DNA of 13,064 nt from CAZGXQ01 sp964530195 (GCA_964530195.1 CAZGXQ010000036.1:1-13064), one strand, 5' to 3'; shown: positions 6,983-13,064, numbered from the stretch's first letter. A program made the numbers and translations. Notes: generated by a model from the sequence alone, not told the origin.

Positions 6983-8030
6983 AAAATTTTTCAACTTTCT
7001 TTCTGAAGACATGGCAATTGATTTAGGAACTGCGAATTCAGAAGTTTATGTTAGGGGAAGAGGAATTGTTCTACAAGAGCCAAGTGTTGTTGCAATTAAT
7101 CAAAAAACTGGGCAAGTTTTAGCAATCGGTCTTGAGGCAAAAAAAATGGTTGGAAGAACACCAAGCCATATCGTAGCTGTTAGACCTTTGAGATCTGGAG
7201 TAATTTCAGATTTTGAAGTTACAGAACAAATGTTGAGATATTTTATTGAAAAAGCAAGAAAAAGAAAATGGATCGGACCAAGAGTTATCATTGGAATTCC
7301 ATTTGGGGTAACTGAAGTAGAGAAAAAAGCTGTAATTGATGCTGCAAAATCTGCTGGAGCGAGAGAGGTTTTTTTGATTGAAGAACCAATGGCAGCTGCA
7401 ATTGGAGCAAGGTTACCCGTTCAAGAAGCTACAGGAAATTTAATTGTTGATATTGGAGGAGGTACAACAGAAGTGGCGGTGATTTCTTTAGGAGGAATTG
7501 TTCTGGCAAAAAGTTTAAGAGTTGCGGGAGATAAACTCAATGAAGATATAATACGTTTTGCCCAAGAAGAATATAAATTGTTAATTGGAGAAAGAACTGC
7601 AGAGATGATAAAAATTGGAATTGGATCAGCTTATCCTGTAAAAAATTCAAAAGGAGAAAAAAAACAAATGCCAATGCGAGGGAGAAATTTAGTTACTGGC
7701 TTACCAGAAGAAGTAATAGTTACAGAGGAAGAAATAAGAAAAGCTATGGAAAAATCTGTATGGCAAATTGTAACTGAAGTTAAGGCTGCAATTGAAGAAA
7801 CTCCTCCAGAGCTTTTGGCAGATATTATGACGAATGGAATTTATCTTTCAGGAGGGGGAGCATTACTCAGAGGTTTGGACATTTTAATTCAAAAAGAAAC
7901 AAAAATTCCAACAAAAGTTATTGAAGACCCAATGACTGCAGTGGTAAGGGGAGCAGGAATGGTATTGGAAAATTTAGATGAACTTCACGAAGTTTTAGTA
8001 GAAACCGAAGAATTATTGCCACCAACATAA
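6975..8030 (+). CDS. mreB: Rod shape-determining protein MreB, canonical
   Basis: A 351-residue bacterial actin. It begins with a short amphipathic segment (MLEKFFNFLSED), as in membrane-binding MreBs. Next come phosphate-1 (AIDLGTANSEVYV, 14-26), the catalytic stretch LIEEPMAAAIG (134-144, Glu137), phosphate-2 DIGGGTTEVAV (159-169, Thr164) and the adenosine motif LSGGGALLRG (291-300). Glu137 and Thr164 have the same 27-residue spacing as the hydrolysis pair in Caulobacter MreB, so it should hydrolyse ATP. MreB filaments guide peptidoglycan synthesis at the inner membrane. mreC, mreD and rodA are not in the window. Its start overlaps the proS end, and its TAA shares its last A with the gatC ATG (TAATG). 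It is the active counterpart of the degenerate paralog at the start of the operon. Confidence 0.95.
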   Translation: MLEKFFNFLSEDMAIDLGTANSEVYVRGRGIVLQEPSVVAINQKTGQVLAIGLEAKKMVGRTPSHIVAVRPLRSGVISDFEVTEQMLRYFIEKARKRKWIGPRVIIGIPFGVTEVEKKAVIDAAKSAGAREVFLIEEPMAAAIGARLPVQEATGNLIVDIGGGTTEVAVISLGGIVLAKSLRVAGDKLNEDIIRFAQEEYKLLIGERTAEMIKIGIGSAYPVKNSKGEKKQMPMRGRNLVTGLPEEVIVTEEEIRKAMEKSVWQIVTEVKAAIEETPPELLADIMTNGIYLSGGGALLRGLDILIQKETKIPTKVIEDPMTAVVRGAGMVLENLDELHEVLVETEELLPPT

Positions 8031-8320
8031 TGATTACAGAAAAAGAAATTCAACATATTGCAAAACTTGCAAGATTAAATTTTAAAAAAGAAGAACTGAA
8101 AAAATTTCAACGAGAATTTTCTAAAATTTTAGATTACATTGAAAAGCTAAAAGAAGTTGACATTTCAAAAGTTGAAGCAGATTTTCAAAAATCTTTTCTT
8201 AAAAATGTGATAAGAAATGATGAACCAAAAGAAAAATTGAAACTAGAGATTGCGAAAAAACTAATTGAAGCTATGCCCTCAACTCAAGACAATTATTTAA
8301 AAGTAAAAAAAGTAATTTAA
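8030..8320 (+). CDS. gatC: Asp/Glu-tRNA amidotransferase subunit C
   Basis: A 96-residue GatC, the usual size. It shows the family opening EKEIQHIAKLARLNFKKEEL (about 4-23), FSKILDYIEKLKEVD (about 30-44) and the C-terminal DEPKEKL ... MPSTQDNYLKVKKVI (about 64-96, matching the common R-x-D-x-P ... A-P-x-x-x-x-x-F/Y-x-V-P-x-V-I tail). GatC wraps around GatA and helps GatB fold in the complex that converts Glu-tRNA-Gln and Asp-tRNA-Asn to the amides. It starts on the last base of the mreB stop codon and is followed by gatA after 6 bases. gatB is not adjacent. Confidence 0.92.
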   Translation: MITEKEIQHIAKLARLNFKKEELKKFQREFSKILDYIEKLKEVDISKVEADFQKSFLKNVIRNDEPKEKLKLEIAKKLIEAMPSTQDNYLKVKKVI

Positions 8321-8326
8321 TTTTTA

Positions 8327-9748
8327 ATGAAATTTGAGGATTTAACAATTGAAAAAGTGCATCAAGGACTTCTAAAAAAGGAATTTTCTGCTCTTGAATT
8401 AACAAAGTTTTTTCTTGAAAGAATTGAAAAAGAAAATCCAAAAATTTTTGCCTTTTTAGAAGTTAACAGAGAATTAGCAATTTCCCAAGCAAAAGAAATA
8501 GACGAAAAAATCATAACCGGACAAAAAATTTCTCCCTTGGCCGGAATTCCCTGTGCAATAAAAGATAATATTTTGGTCAAGGATTTCAAATGTACTGCAG
8601 GTTCTAAAATTTTAAAAAAATATATTGCTCCTTATGATGCAACTGTAGTAAAGAAATTGAAAGAAAAGGGAGTAATTATTTTAGGAAAGACAAATTTAGA
8701 TGAATTTGCAATGGGGAGTTCAACTGAGTACTCAGCCTTTGGCCCAACAAAAAATCCAATTGATCTAAAAAGAACACCAGGAGGGTCTTCTGGAGGATCA
8801 GCAGCAGCAGTTGCTGCTAATCTTTGTATTTTTGCTTTAGGTTCAGATACTGGAGGGTCGGTTAGGCAACCTGCAGCTTTTTGTGGAATTGTGGGTTTTA
8901 AACCGACTTATGGAGCTGTTTCAAGATTTGGATTGATTGCTTTCGCTTCTTCTCTAGATCAGATTGGTCCAATGACAAAAACCGCAAGAGATTGTGAAAT
9001 AGTTTTTGAAGCAATTAAAGGAAAGGATGAAATGGATTCAACAAGCATTGAAATTTACTCGGGTAAGAGCTTAACTTTTAAATCGCTCAAAGAAATTAAA
9101 ATTGGAATTCCAAAAGAGTATTTTGTAAAGGGAATTGATCCTGAAGTAGAAAAAGTAGTAAAAAATGCTATCAGAAAATATGAAGAAATGGGAGTTAAAA
9201 TTGAAGAAATTTCTTTACCTCATACAGAATACGCTCTCCCTTGTTATTATATTTTGGCTCCAGCTGAGGCTTCTTCTAATTTGGCAAGATATGACGGAAT
9301 GAAATACGGAATTAAAGAAGAAATTGAAGGAAAAGATATTTTTGAAATATATTCTAAAATAAGAGGGAATAATTTCGGTCCAGAAGTCAAAAGGAGAATC
9401 ATGTTGGGCACATTTACGCTTTCTGCTGGATATTTTGAAGCTTATTATCTCAGAGCCCAAAAAGTAAGACTTTTAATTAAAAAGGATTTTGAAGAGGCTT
9501 TCAAAAAAGTAAATTTCATTTTTACTCCAACAACTCCAACACCTCCTTTTTTACTTGGGGAAAAGTTGAAAGATCCTGTTTTAATGTATCTTTCTGACAT
9601 TTTTACTGTTCCTGCAAACTTAGCAGAGCTTCCAGCAATTTCAATTCCTTGTGGCAAAGTGGGAAATTTGCCAGTGGGTCTTCAAATTATTGGTCCATTG
9701 GGGAGTGATTTTCAAGTAATTGAATTGGCAAAGTTCTATGACACCTGA
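8327..9748 (+). CDS. gatA: Asp/Glu-tRNA amidotransferase subunit A
   Basis: A 473-residue amidase-signature enzyme that frees ammonia from glutamine for tRNA amidation. The Ser-cis-Ser-Lys triad is complete: Lys79 (GIPCAIKDN), Ser154 (PGGSSGGSAAAVAA) and Ser178 (DTGGSVRQPAAFCG), the same positions as in Staphylococcus aureus GatA. The substrate-binding half follows (FKPTYGAVSRFGLIAFASSLDQIGP, about 191-215). The C-terminus stops soon after GLQIIGPLGSDFQVIELAKFYDT, about ten residues short of the common ending near N/T-D-W/H-H. The TGA lies inside the next gene, which may explain the trimmed tail. There is no gatB in the window, so the enzyme depends on a partner encoded elsewhere. Confidence 0.95.
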   Translation: MKFEDLTIEKVHQGLLKKEFSALELTKFFLERIEKENPKIFAFLEVNRELAISQAKEIDEKIITGQKISPLAGIPCAIKDNILVKDFKCTAGSKILKKYIAPYDATVVKKLKEKGVIILGKTNLDEFAMGSSTEYSAFGPTKNPIDLKRTPGGSSGGSAAAVAANLCIFALGSDTGGSVRQPAAFCGIVGFKPTYGAVSRFGLIAFASSLDQIGPMTKTARDCEIVFEAIKGKDEMDSTSIEIYSGKSLTFKSLKEIKIGIPKEYFVKGIDPEVEKVVKNAIRKYEEMGVKIEEISLPHTEYALPCYYILAPAEASSNLARYDGMKYGIKEEIEGKDIFEIYSKIRGNNFGPEVKRRIMLGTFTLSAGYFEAYYLRAQKVRLLIKKDFEEAFKKVNFIFTPTTPTPPFLLGEKLKDPVLMYLSDIFTVPANLAELPAISIPCGKVGNLPVGLQIIGPLGSDFQVIELAKFYDT

Positions 9749-10253
9749 ACAAGCTATTCAATTTCTTTTGAATCCAAAAATTGAGGGTTGGCTTTTAATA
9801 ATTAAAACTATTTTTTTGTGTTTTTCTGCTTTCTTTTTTGGTTTCATTCTTTGGGGTTTAATTAAAACTACTTGGTTAAAAAGAATTTTTCTTTGGGATT
9901 TAAAGGAATTCTTGTTTTACCGTCCGATTGAAATTGAGAAATTTAAAAAGGAATGGGAAAAAATTCAAAAAAGAATCTCTTCTGATATAGAGGCTGAACT
10001 TAAACTTGCAGTGATTGAAGCAGATAGTTTGTTGGATGAAGTTTTAGAAAAAAAAGGATATCCGGGAAAGATTTTTGAAGAAAAAATTCAAGATCTTGTT
10101 CCTGACATTTTGCCAAACCTTGACGAACTTCTAAAAGCTCATCAACTTAGAAACGATATTATTGAAGATCCAAGTTTCAAAATAGATAAAAACGAGGCAA
10201 AAAAAGCAATTTCTGTTTATGAGAAAATTTTAAAAGAGCTTGACGCAATTTAA
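9738..10253 (+). CDS. Small membrane-anchored hypothetical protein
   Basis: A 171-residue protein of unknown function. One strong hydrophobic segment (about 18-42, GWLLIIKTIFLCFSAFFFGFILWG) is followed by a mostly helical, charged cytoplasmic-looking domain, including ELKLAVIEADSLLDEVLEKKGY (about 87-108) and LLKAHQLRNDIIEDP (about 131-145). The AH-x-LRN-x-I stretch faintly recalls HEPN-type helices, but the expected histidine is Glu, so no nuclease function is claimed. The ATG at 9738 is preferred; a TTG at 9720 would add six residues and lengthen the overlap. Even so, it overlaps gatA by 11 bases, which suggests translational coupling. It is the last gene of the operon, and its final codons hold the tRNA promoter. 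Confidence 0.7.
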   Translation: MTPEQAIQFLLNPKIEGWLLIIKTIFLCFSAFFFGFILWGLIKTTWLKRIFLWDLKEFLFYRPIEIEKFKKEWEKIQKRISSDIEAELKLAVIEADSLLDEVLEKKGYPGKIFEEKIQDLVPDILPNLDELLKAHQLRNDIIEDPSFKIDKNEAKKAISVYEKILKELDAI

Positions 10254-10267
10254 AAAATTCCTATAAT
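10240..10267 (+). promoter_or_regulatory. Promoter of the tRNA cluster, inside the upstream gene end
   Basis: TTGACG (10240-10245) and TATAAT (10262-10267) are 16 bases apart. This is the best promoter in the window. The -35 box lies in codons for the final ELDAI of the hypothetical protein. TATAAT ends six bases before the first base of tRNA-fMet, so transcription would begin almost at the mature 5' end. Confidence 0.7.
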
Positions 10268-10273
10268 TAAAAT

Positions 10274-10345
10274 CGCGGGGTGGACCAGTAGTAGGTCGCC
10301 AGTCTCATAAGCTGGAGATCGTTGGTGCAAATCCAACCCCCGCAA
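10274..10345 (+). tRNA. Initiator tRNA-fMet (CAT), atypical
   Basis: A 72-base cloverleaf with all four stems and anticodon CAT (10306-10308) in loop CTCATAA. Two initiator hallmarks are present: the first base C10274 faces A10344 (the C1-A72 mismatch), and the D-stem GACC/GGTC has A11-U24. The discriminator is A10345 and CCA is not encoded. Three features are odd. The anticodon stem is CCAGT/GCTGG, so the three consecutive G-C pairs of bacterial initiators reduce to one (G30-C40). The D-loop (AGTAGTA) is only seven bases and lacks the G18-G19 pair. The T-loop is TGCAAAT, with G at position 55 instead of U. The last two changes affect the same D-loop/T-loop contact, so they may compensate each other. 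A decayed copy is the alternative, but intact stems and a strong promoter argue against it. Confidence 0.9.
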
Positions 10346-10350
10346 CATGT

Positions 10351-10807
10351 TTAGTAGATTAGTTGATGAGTTAATGAGTAGATGAGAAATATAATGAGTG
10401 ATGAGTTTTTCTTTGAAAAGTTAAAAATATATCAAAGAAGTCTTGAGTTTGCTAAGAATCTTTGCCGAAAGGGAAGTAATTTTCCAATAAAATTTTCAAG
10501 AATAAGAGATCAATTGATCGGGGCAGTAATTTCAGTTCCTTTAAATATTGCTGAAGGCTCGGGAAGGAAATCTGCTAAAGAAAGAATTAATTTTTATAAA
10601 ATTGCTCGAACATCATTGTTTGAATGTATACCGCTATTGGAAATTTGTTTAGAATTAGATATGATTAATAAAAATGAATATCAGAAATTTAGATCAGAAA
10701 TTGTAGCACTTTCAAAAATGATCAACGGTTTAATCAAATCTTTATAACCCATTAAATTCATTTACTTACATACTCATCTACTCATAAACTCATTAACTCA
10801 TCACTAA
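10351..10807 (+). mobile_element. Inverted-repeat element carrying an S23-like gene
   Basis: The spacer between tRNA-fMet and tRNA-Met is bounded by imperfect inverted repeats: left 10359-10386 and right 10773-10807 in reverse complement. Both read TTAGT(T)GATGAGTTAATGAG, then a TAGATGAG word, with one base and one ATGAGT-type word different. The ends sit about 5 bases from each tRNA. The interior is the four-helix-bundle gene. S23-like proteins are known from intervening sequences in 23S rRNA genes, which also have inverted-repeat ends; reading this as a related mobile element is inference. No target duplication is evident. Confidence 0.55.
10394..10747 (+). CDS. S23-like four-helix-bundle protein
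   Basis: 117 residues from ATG 10394; an in-frame ATG at 10382 would add four. The later start is preferred because family members usually begin a few residues before the L-K-x-Y-Q motif, seen here as FFFEKLKIYQRSLEFAKNL. The hallmark SVPLNIAEGSGRKSAKERINFYKIARTSLFE follows at about 48-78, then a helix with LEICLELDMINKNEY. This is the 23S rRNA intervening-sequence protein (S23) family, related in fold to Avd of diversity-generating retroelements. No reverse transcriptase or rRNA gene is in the window, so the role is unknown; RNA binding is plausible. Both possible starts lie in or beside the left inverted repeat, which is itself rich in ATGAG words. There is no clear Shine-Dalgarno sequence. 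It sits between two tRNA genes in the same orientation. Confidence 0.82.
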   Translation: MSDEFFFEKLKIYQRSLEFAKNLCRKGSNFPIKFSRIRDQLIGAVISVPLNIAEGSGRKSAKERINFYKIARTSLFECIPLLEICLELDMINKNEYQKFRSEIVALSKMINGLIKSL

Positions 10808-10811
10808 TATG

Positions 10812-10882
10812 GTCGGGGTAGCTCAATGGCAGAGCGGGGCTCTCATAAGGCCTAGATGTGGGTTCGATTCCCACCCTCGACA
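10812..10882 (+). tRNA. tRNA-Met (CAT), probably elongator
   Basis: A 71-base cloverleaf: acceptor GTCGGGG/CCTCGAC (one G-U), D-stem GCTC/GAGC with loop AATGGCA, anticodon CAT at 10844-10846, T-stem GTGGG/CCCAC with normal loop TTCGATT, discriminator A10882, no encoded CCA. The first base pair is G-C, so it is not the initiator. A CAT anticodon can also mark tRNA-Ile2 modified by TilS, and this cannot be settled by eye. The anticodon stem is weak, with G-U pairs at both ends. Confidence 0.85.
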
Positions 10883-10888
10883 ATAAAA

Positions 10889-10979
10889 AAGTAGATGAGT
10901 AATGGGTAGATGAGTAATGAGCACTACTCTTTACACCCCAACTCCCTCAACTCATCAACTCATTTACTCATCTACTAAT
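10889..10979. mobile_element. Empty inverted-repeat element between tRNAs
   Basis: Left arm 10890-10921 and right arm 10946-10976 are imperfect inverted repeats: AGTAGATGAGTAATGGGTAG against AGTAGATGAGTAAATGAGTT when the right arm is reverse-complemented. They are separated by about 24 bases with no ORF. The end words match those of the larger element at 10351-10807, and it likewise fills the whole spacer between two tRNAs. It looks like a non-autonomous, MITE-like derivative. A processing hairpin between tRNAs is the alternative. Confidence 0.6.
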
Positions 10980-10983
10980 TATT

Positions 10984-11059
10984 GGGGGTGTAGTTCAGCC
11001 CGGTCTAGAACATCCGCCTGTCACGCGGAAGATCGTGGGTTCAAATCCCATCACCCCCG
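10984..11059 (+). tRNA. tRNA-Asp (GTC)
   Basis: A 76-base cloverleaf: acceptor GGGGGTG/CACCCCC with seven perfect pairs, D-stem GTTC/GAAC with a GG-containing loop, anticodon stem TCCGC/GCGGA with loop CTGTCAC (anticodon GTC, 11020-11022), T-stem GTGGG/CCCAT and loop TTCAAAT. The discriminator is G11059, as expected for Asp. CCA is not encoded. Confidence 0.95.
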
Positions 11060-11193
11060 CAAATCGAACAAATGAATAATCATTTAACGACAAATCTTTT
11101 TTTAGATAGTATGAGGCTTTATTTTCTTTTACTCCTCGTAGTTTTTTATTTTTCTCATTAATCATTCCTAAAATTTGCTCAGGAGATGGGGCA
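11060..11193. other. Intergenic region after the tRNA cluster, with out-of-frame signal peptide
   Basis: 11070-11085 forms a small hairpin (AAATGA/TCATTT), followed further on by seven Ts (11097-11103), a weak candidate terminator for the tRNA cluster. From ATG 11111 a short reading frame gives MRLYFLLLLVVFYFSH and stops at TAA 11159-11161. It looks like a signal peptide for the DUF2330-type gene but lies one frame away from it. That gene's own frame is open from 11110. One extra T in the T-runs (11142-11147 or 11149-11153) would fuse the two into one secreted protein. Confidence 0.55.
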
Positions 11194-12888
11194 ATGATTG
11201 CAGTTGATCTTTACTCGGGCATATGGAGATATTCTCCTGAAAATAGCCAAGAGGCTTGGATTAATTATGAAAATGGGTTAGAAAAGATGATATTGAGTGT
11301 AAATGTAGAAAAGAATGAAAATGCTTTATGGATTTTTCCTGTACCTGCTGATCCAAACAAAGTGATAGTTGATATAATTTCTACAACTCCAGGAATTTGG
11401 GGAATAGAAATTAAAGAAGGGGCAAAATCAAGATTATCATTTCTTCAATTTATCTTATCAACAACCCAAATTTATCCAGTTCCAACTTTGACAATTATTA
11501 AATTTATTAAAAGGTTATTCTGGCCACCAGATATATCAGATACATCAGGAATAATAACACTTGAAAGTGGAGGAACAATAGAAATGATGGAATTTTGGGA
11601 AGAACCCGAGGTTATAATTCATAAACATTTAGAGAAAGAAGGAATGACAACTGAAATTATTACTGCAAAGAGTGCCCAAGCTTTATATCAGTATCTTAAA
11701 GATAAAAACTTAAATATAGATGAAGGCACGATCCCAGCTTTAGATCACTATATTGGGAAAGAATTTAGTTTTGTTATTTCTTGGATCTCAGAAATTCCCC
11801 AACTTTCAGAAAGCACCCAAAGCACTGAAGAAATTCCCTGGTGGCCCAGAATACTACCTTCTCCCTGGGGGGAAAGAGCTCCGAAGGGAATACAACGAGG
11901 AGTTTTTGTCACGTTTCCAACTTCACAAATTTATTATCCTTTATTTTTGACGAGTGTTTATGGAGATAAAACTATACCAGTTGAAATTCGGGTTTTAGGG
12001 CACAGATCTCCGTTGATATTTGAGGATATAAAACCGTATACTAATGTCGAGTATTTCGTTGGCGACTATTCTACTCAGAGACTGAAAGACGAGGAAGAGT
12101 TGAAAAATTTTTATGATGGAAAAAAAGAACGCATCAAGTATACCAAGATTACAATTGAAGCGCCTTCAAAGTTTCTTACAAATGATCTTTGGATAAACCC
12201 AAAAGCGCCAATTAAAACTTATTACACTTCATTTTTTGTTTTTACAACTTTCTGGTTTGTATTTTTTGGAATAGTTTTCTTGATTTTAGCATCAATAATT
12301 GCCTCTGTTTTAGCAGGATCAATAGTTTTTAAAAACTTAAGAAACAAAAAAGGTATTTCGAAATTAGCATTAATTGGTTTATCCAATTGTTTTTCTATCA
12401 TTGGATTAATAATTGCAGTCTTTCTGTCTACCAAACTAAAACCATTAGACGAGAATACTAAATTATTGCTTAATAAAATAAAACAAAGAGGTTATTTTTG
12501 GAAAAGAAGGCTAGCCATTATTATCTTTATTGTATTTATTCCCTTCATGTTGATTATACTGTTATTTTTACCTGTGATCATCTTACCTGGGATCATCTCA
12601 GTAGTAGTTGAGGAGTTTAAAAATCCATCTCCAGACTTTAGATTTCTCAGAGATTTTGTGATATTTATTTGGGGTCTTTACCTCATTCCATCCTTGCCTT
12701 TAATTTTTGCCAATCGCCTTAGAAAAATTAAAAAAGAGGACAAACCCTTATTTGATCAATTAAAGTTAGCTAAATATTCTTCCTGGCTATTTGTTCCAAG
12801 GGAGAAATTATTTTTCATATTTTTGTTTTCGATATTTTTTTTAGTAATTGAGTGGCTATTAATTGAATTAATTAAGCTTACACTCTAA
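11194..12888 (+). CDS. DUF2330-like extracellular domain with multi-pass membrane tail
   Basis: A 564-residue protein as read from ATG 11194, which has AGGAG at 11181-11185 eight bases upstream. The first 345 residues resemble DUF2330: AWINYENGLEKMILSVNVEK ... ALWIFPVPADP (about 21-53), YLKDKNLNIDEGTIPALDHYIGKEFSFVISWIS (about 167-199) and GVFVTFPTSQIYYPLFLTSV (about 236-255). About five hydrophobic segments follow: 346-378, 388-412, 438-472, 485-508 and 538-560. The front domain is probably outside the cell, yet this frame has no signal peptide. One lies in another frame at 11111-11158, so the true protein may be about 592 residues, broken by a one-base deletion or a base-call error. Its function is not known; a surface or envelope role is likely. 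It stands alone after the tRNA cluster. Confidence 0.7.
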   Translation: MIAVDLYSGIWRYSPENSQEAWINYENGLEKMILSVNVEKNENALWIFPVPADPNKVIVDIISTTPGIWGIEIKEGAKSRLSFLQFILSTTQIYPVPTLTIIKFIKRLFWPPDISDTSGIITLESGGTIEMMEFWEEPEVIIHKHLEKEGMTTEIITAKSAQALYQYLKDKNLNIDEGTIPALDHYIGKEFSFVISWISEIPQLSESTQSTEEIPWWPRILPSPWGERAPKGIQRGVFVTFPTSQIYYPLFLTSVYGDKTIPVEIRVLGHRSPLIFEDIKPYTNVEYFVGDYSTQRLKDEEELKNFYDGKKERIKYTKITIEAPSKFLTNDLWINPKAPIKTYYTSFFVFTTFWFVFFGIVFLILASIIASVLAGSIVFKNLRNKKGISKLALIGLSNCFSIIGLIIAVFLSTKLKPLDENTKLLLNKIKQRGYFWKRRLAIIIFIVFIPFMLIILLFLPVIILPGIISVVVEEFKNPSPDFRFLRDFVIFIWGLYLIPSLPLIFANRLRKIKKEDKPLFDQLKLAKYSSWLFVPREKLFFIFLFSIFFLVIEWLLIELIKLTL

Positions 12889-12978
12889 TTAAAACAAAAA
12901 CAAAATTAAACCTCAAAAATAAAAATAAATCCAAAAAAGCGCCTCTTTTTAAATTTAAATTTTTAAGCTAAAAGTGGG

Positions 12979-13007
12979 TTGATTTTTCCTTAATTTTTAG
13001 TTAAAAT
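12979..13007 (+). promoter_or_regulatory. Promoter of the gene leaving the right edge
   Basis: TTGATT (12979-12984) and TAAAAT (13002-13007) are 17 bases apart. The expected start is near 13014, only a few bases before the ATG at 13019, again a nearly leaderless design. The stretch 12889-12978 before it is A/T-rich and holds no gene; AAAAAG-CGCCT-CTTTTT is the only hairpin-like word and would be a weak terminator for the upstream gene. Confidence 0.45.
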
Positions 13008-13018
13008 GAAAAATTGGT

Positions 13019-13064
13019 ATGGAAAAAATCAACTTCAAAAAGCTTAAACTAAAGGTAGAAAAAG
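13019..13064 (+). CDS. Start of an unidentified gene, cut by the window edge
   Basis: An open frame from ATG 13019 gives MEKINFKKLKLKVEK and is still open at the end. It is lysine-rich and too short to identify. Support comes from the promoter just upstream and the lack of a stop. A competing ATG at 13006 stops after 13 codons. Confidence 0.45.
   Translation, partial: MEKINFKKLKLKVEK

Noticed and set aside
9720..9737. TTG start for the hypothetical gene
   Set aside because: It would deepen the overlap with gatA to 29 bases for six residues; the ATG at 9738 is a better start.
10781..10790. CTCATAA in the inverted repeat matching the CAT anticodon loops, suggesting a tRNA-derived repeat
   Set aside because: Seven bases only, explained by the ATGAGT-rich repeat; no tRNA stem sequence is shared.
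11141..11154. Programmed -1 frameshift heptamer linking the signal peptide to the DUF2330-type frame
   Set aside because: In the signal-peptide frame the T-run does not form an X-XXY-YYZ slippery site, so an indel, base-call error or simple homopolymer slippage is more likely.
11753..11950. 65-codon plus-strand frame inside the DUF2330-type gene
   Set aside because: It is out of frame with a protein whose family motifs run continuously through this stretch.

Overview
The window is AT-rich and densely packed, and most consistent with a Patescibacteria (Candidate Phyla Radiation) genome of Parcubacteria type. This is inferred from a PEGA-domain membrane protein opening with a YSQGYRLD-like segment, an S23-like four-helix-bundle gene, a compact prolyl-tRNA synthetase without the editing insertion, very short or overlapping gene junctions, and almost no Shine-Dalgarno sequences. 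TGA ends several conserved genes (3212-3214, 6980-6982, 9746-9748), so the recoded Gracilibacteria/Absconditabacteria code is excluded. No phylogenetic marker is complete enough here to name the lineage.

Left end (1-2160): the last 16 codons of ribosomal protein S9 (rpsI) run directly into a tandem array of four palindromes sharing the core CGCTNAGCG; the first palindrome contains the rpsI stop codon. A Cas4/RecB-like PD-(D/E)XK nuclease with a four-cysteine signature follows. It converges on a membrane-anchored PEGA protein, and the two stop codons overlap within one TTAA.

Centre (2175-10253): a divergent promoter region drives a nine-gene, tightly coupled operon: mreB-like paralog, holB (clamp-loader delta-prime), frr, rseP (site-2 protease), proS, mreB, gatC, gatA and a small membrane-anchored hypothetical. 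It mixes cell shape, replication, translation and membrane proteolysis. The first MreB has lost both residues assigned to ATP hydrolysis, while the second is canonical.

tRNA cluster (10240-11059): a strong promoter inside the 3' end of the hypothetical gene serves tRNA-fMet, tRNA-Met(CAT) and tRNA-Asp(GTC). The initiator tRNA is structurally odd. Both tRNA spacers are filled by inverted-repeat elements built from ATGAGT-type words; one carries the S23-like gene, the other is an empty 90-bp version.

Right end (11060-13064): a DUF2330-type secreted/membrane protein whose signal peptide lies in a different frame just upstream, suggesting a one-base frameshift, then a good promoter and the first codons of a gene that leaves the window.

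The strongest candidates for something undescribed are the paired canonical and catalysis-deficient MreBs in one operon, and the inverted-repeat/S23 elements colonising tRNA spacers beside an atypical initiator tRNA.
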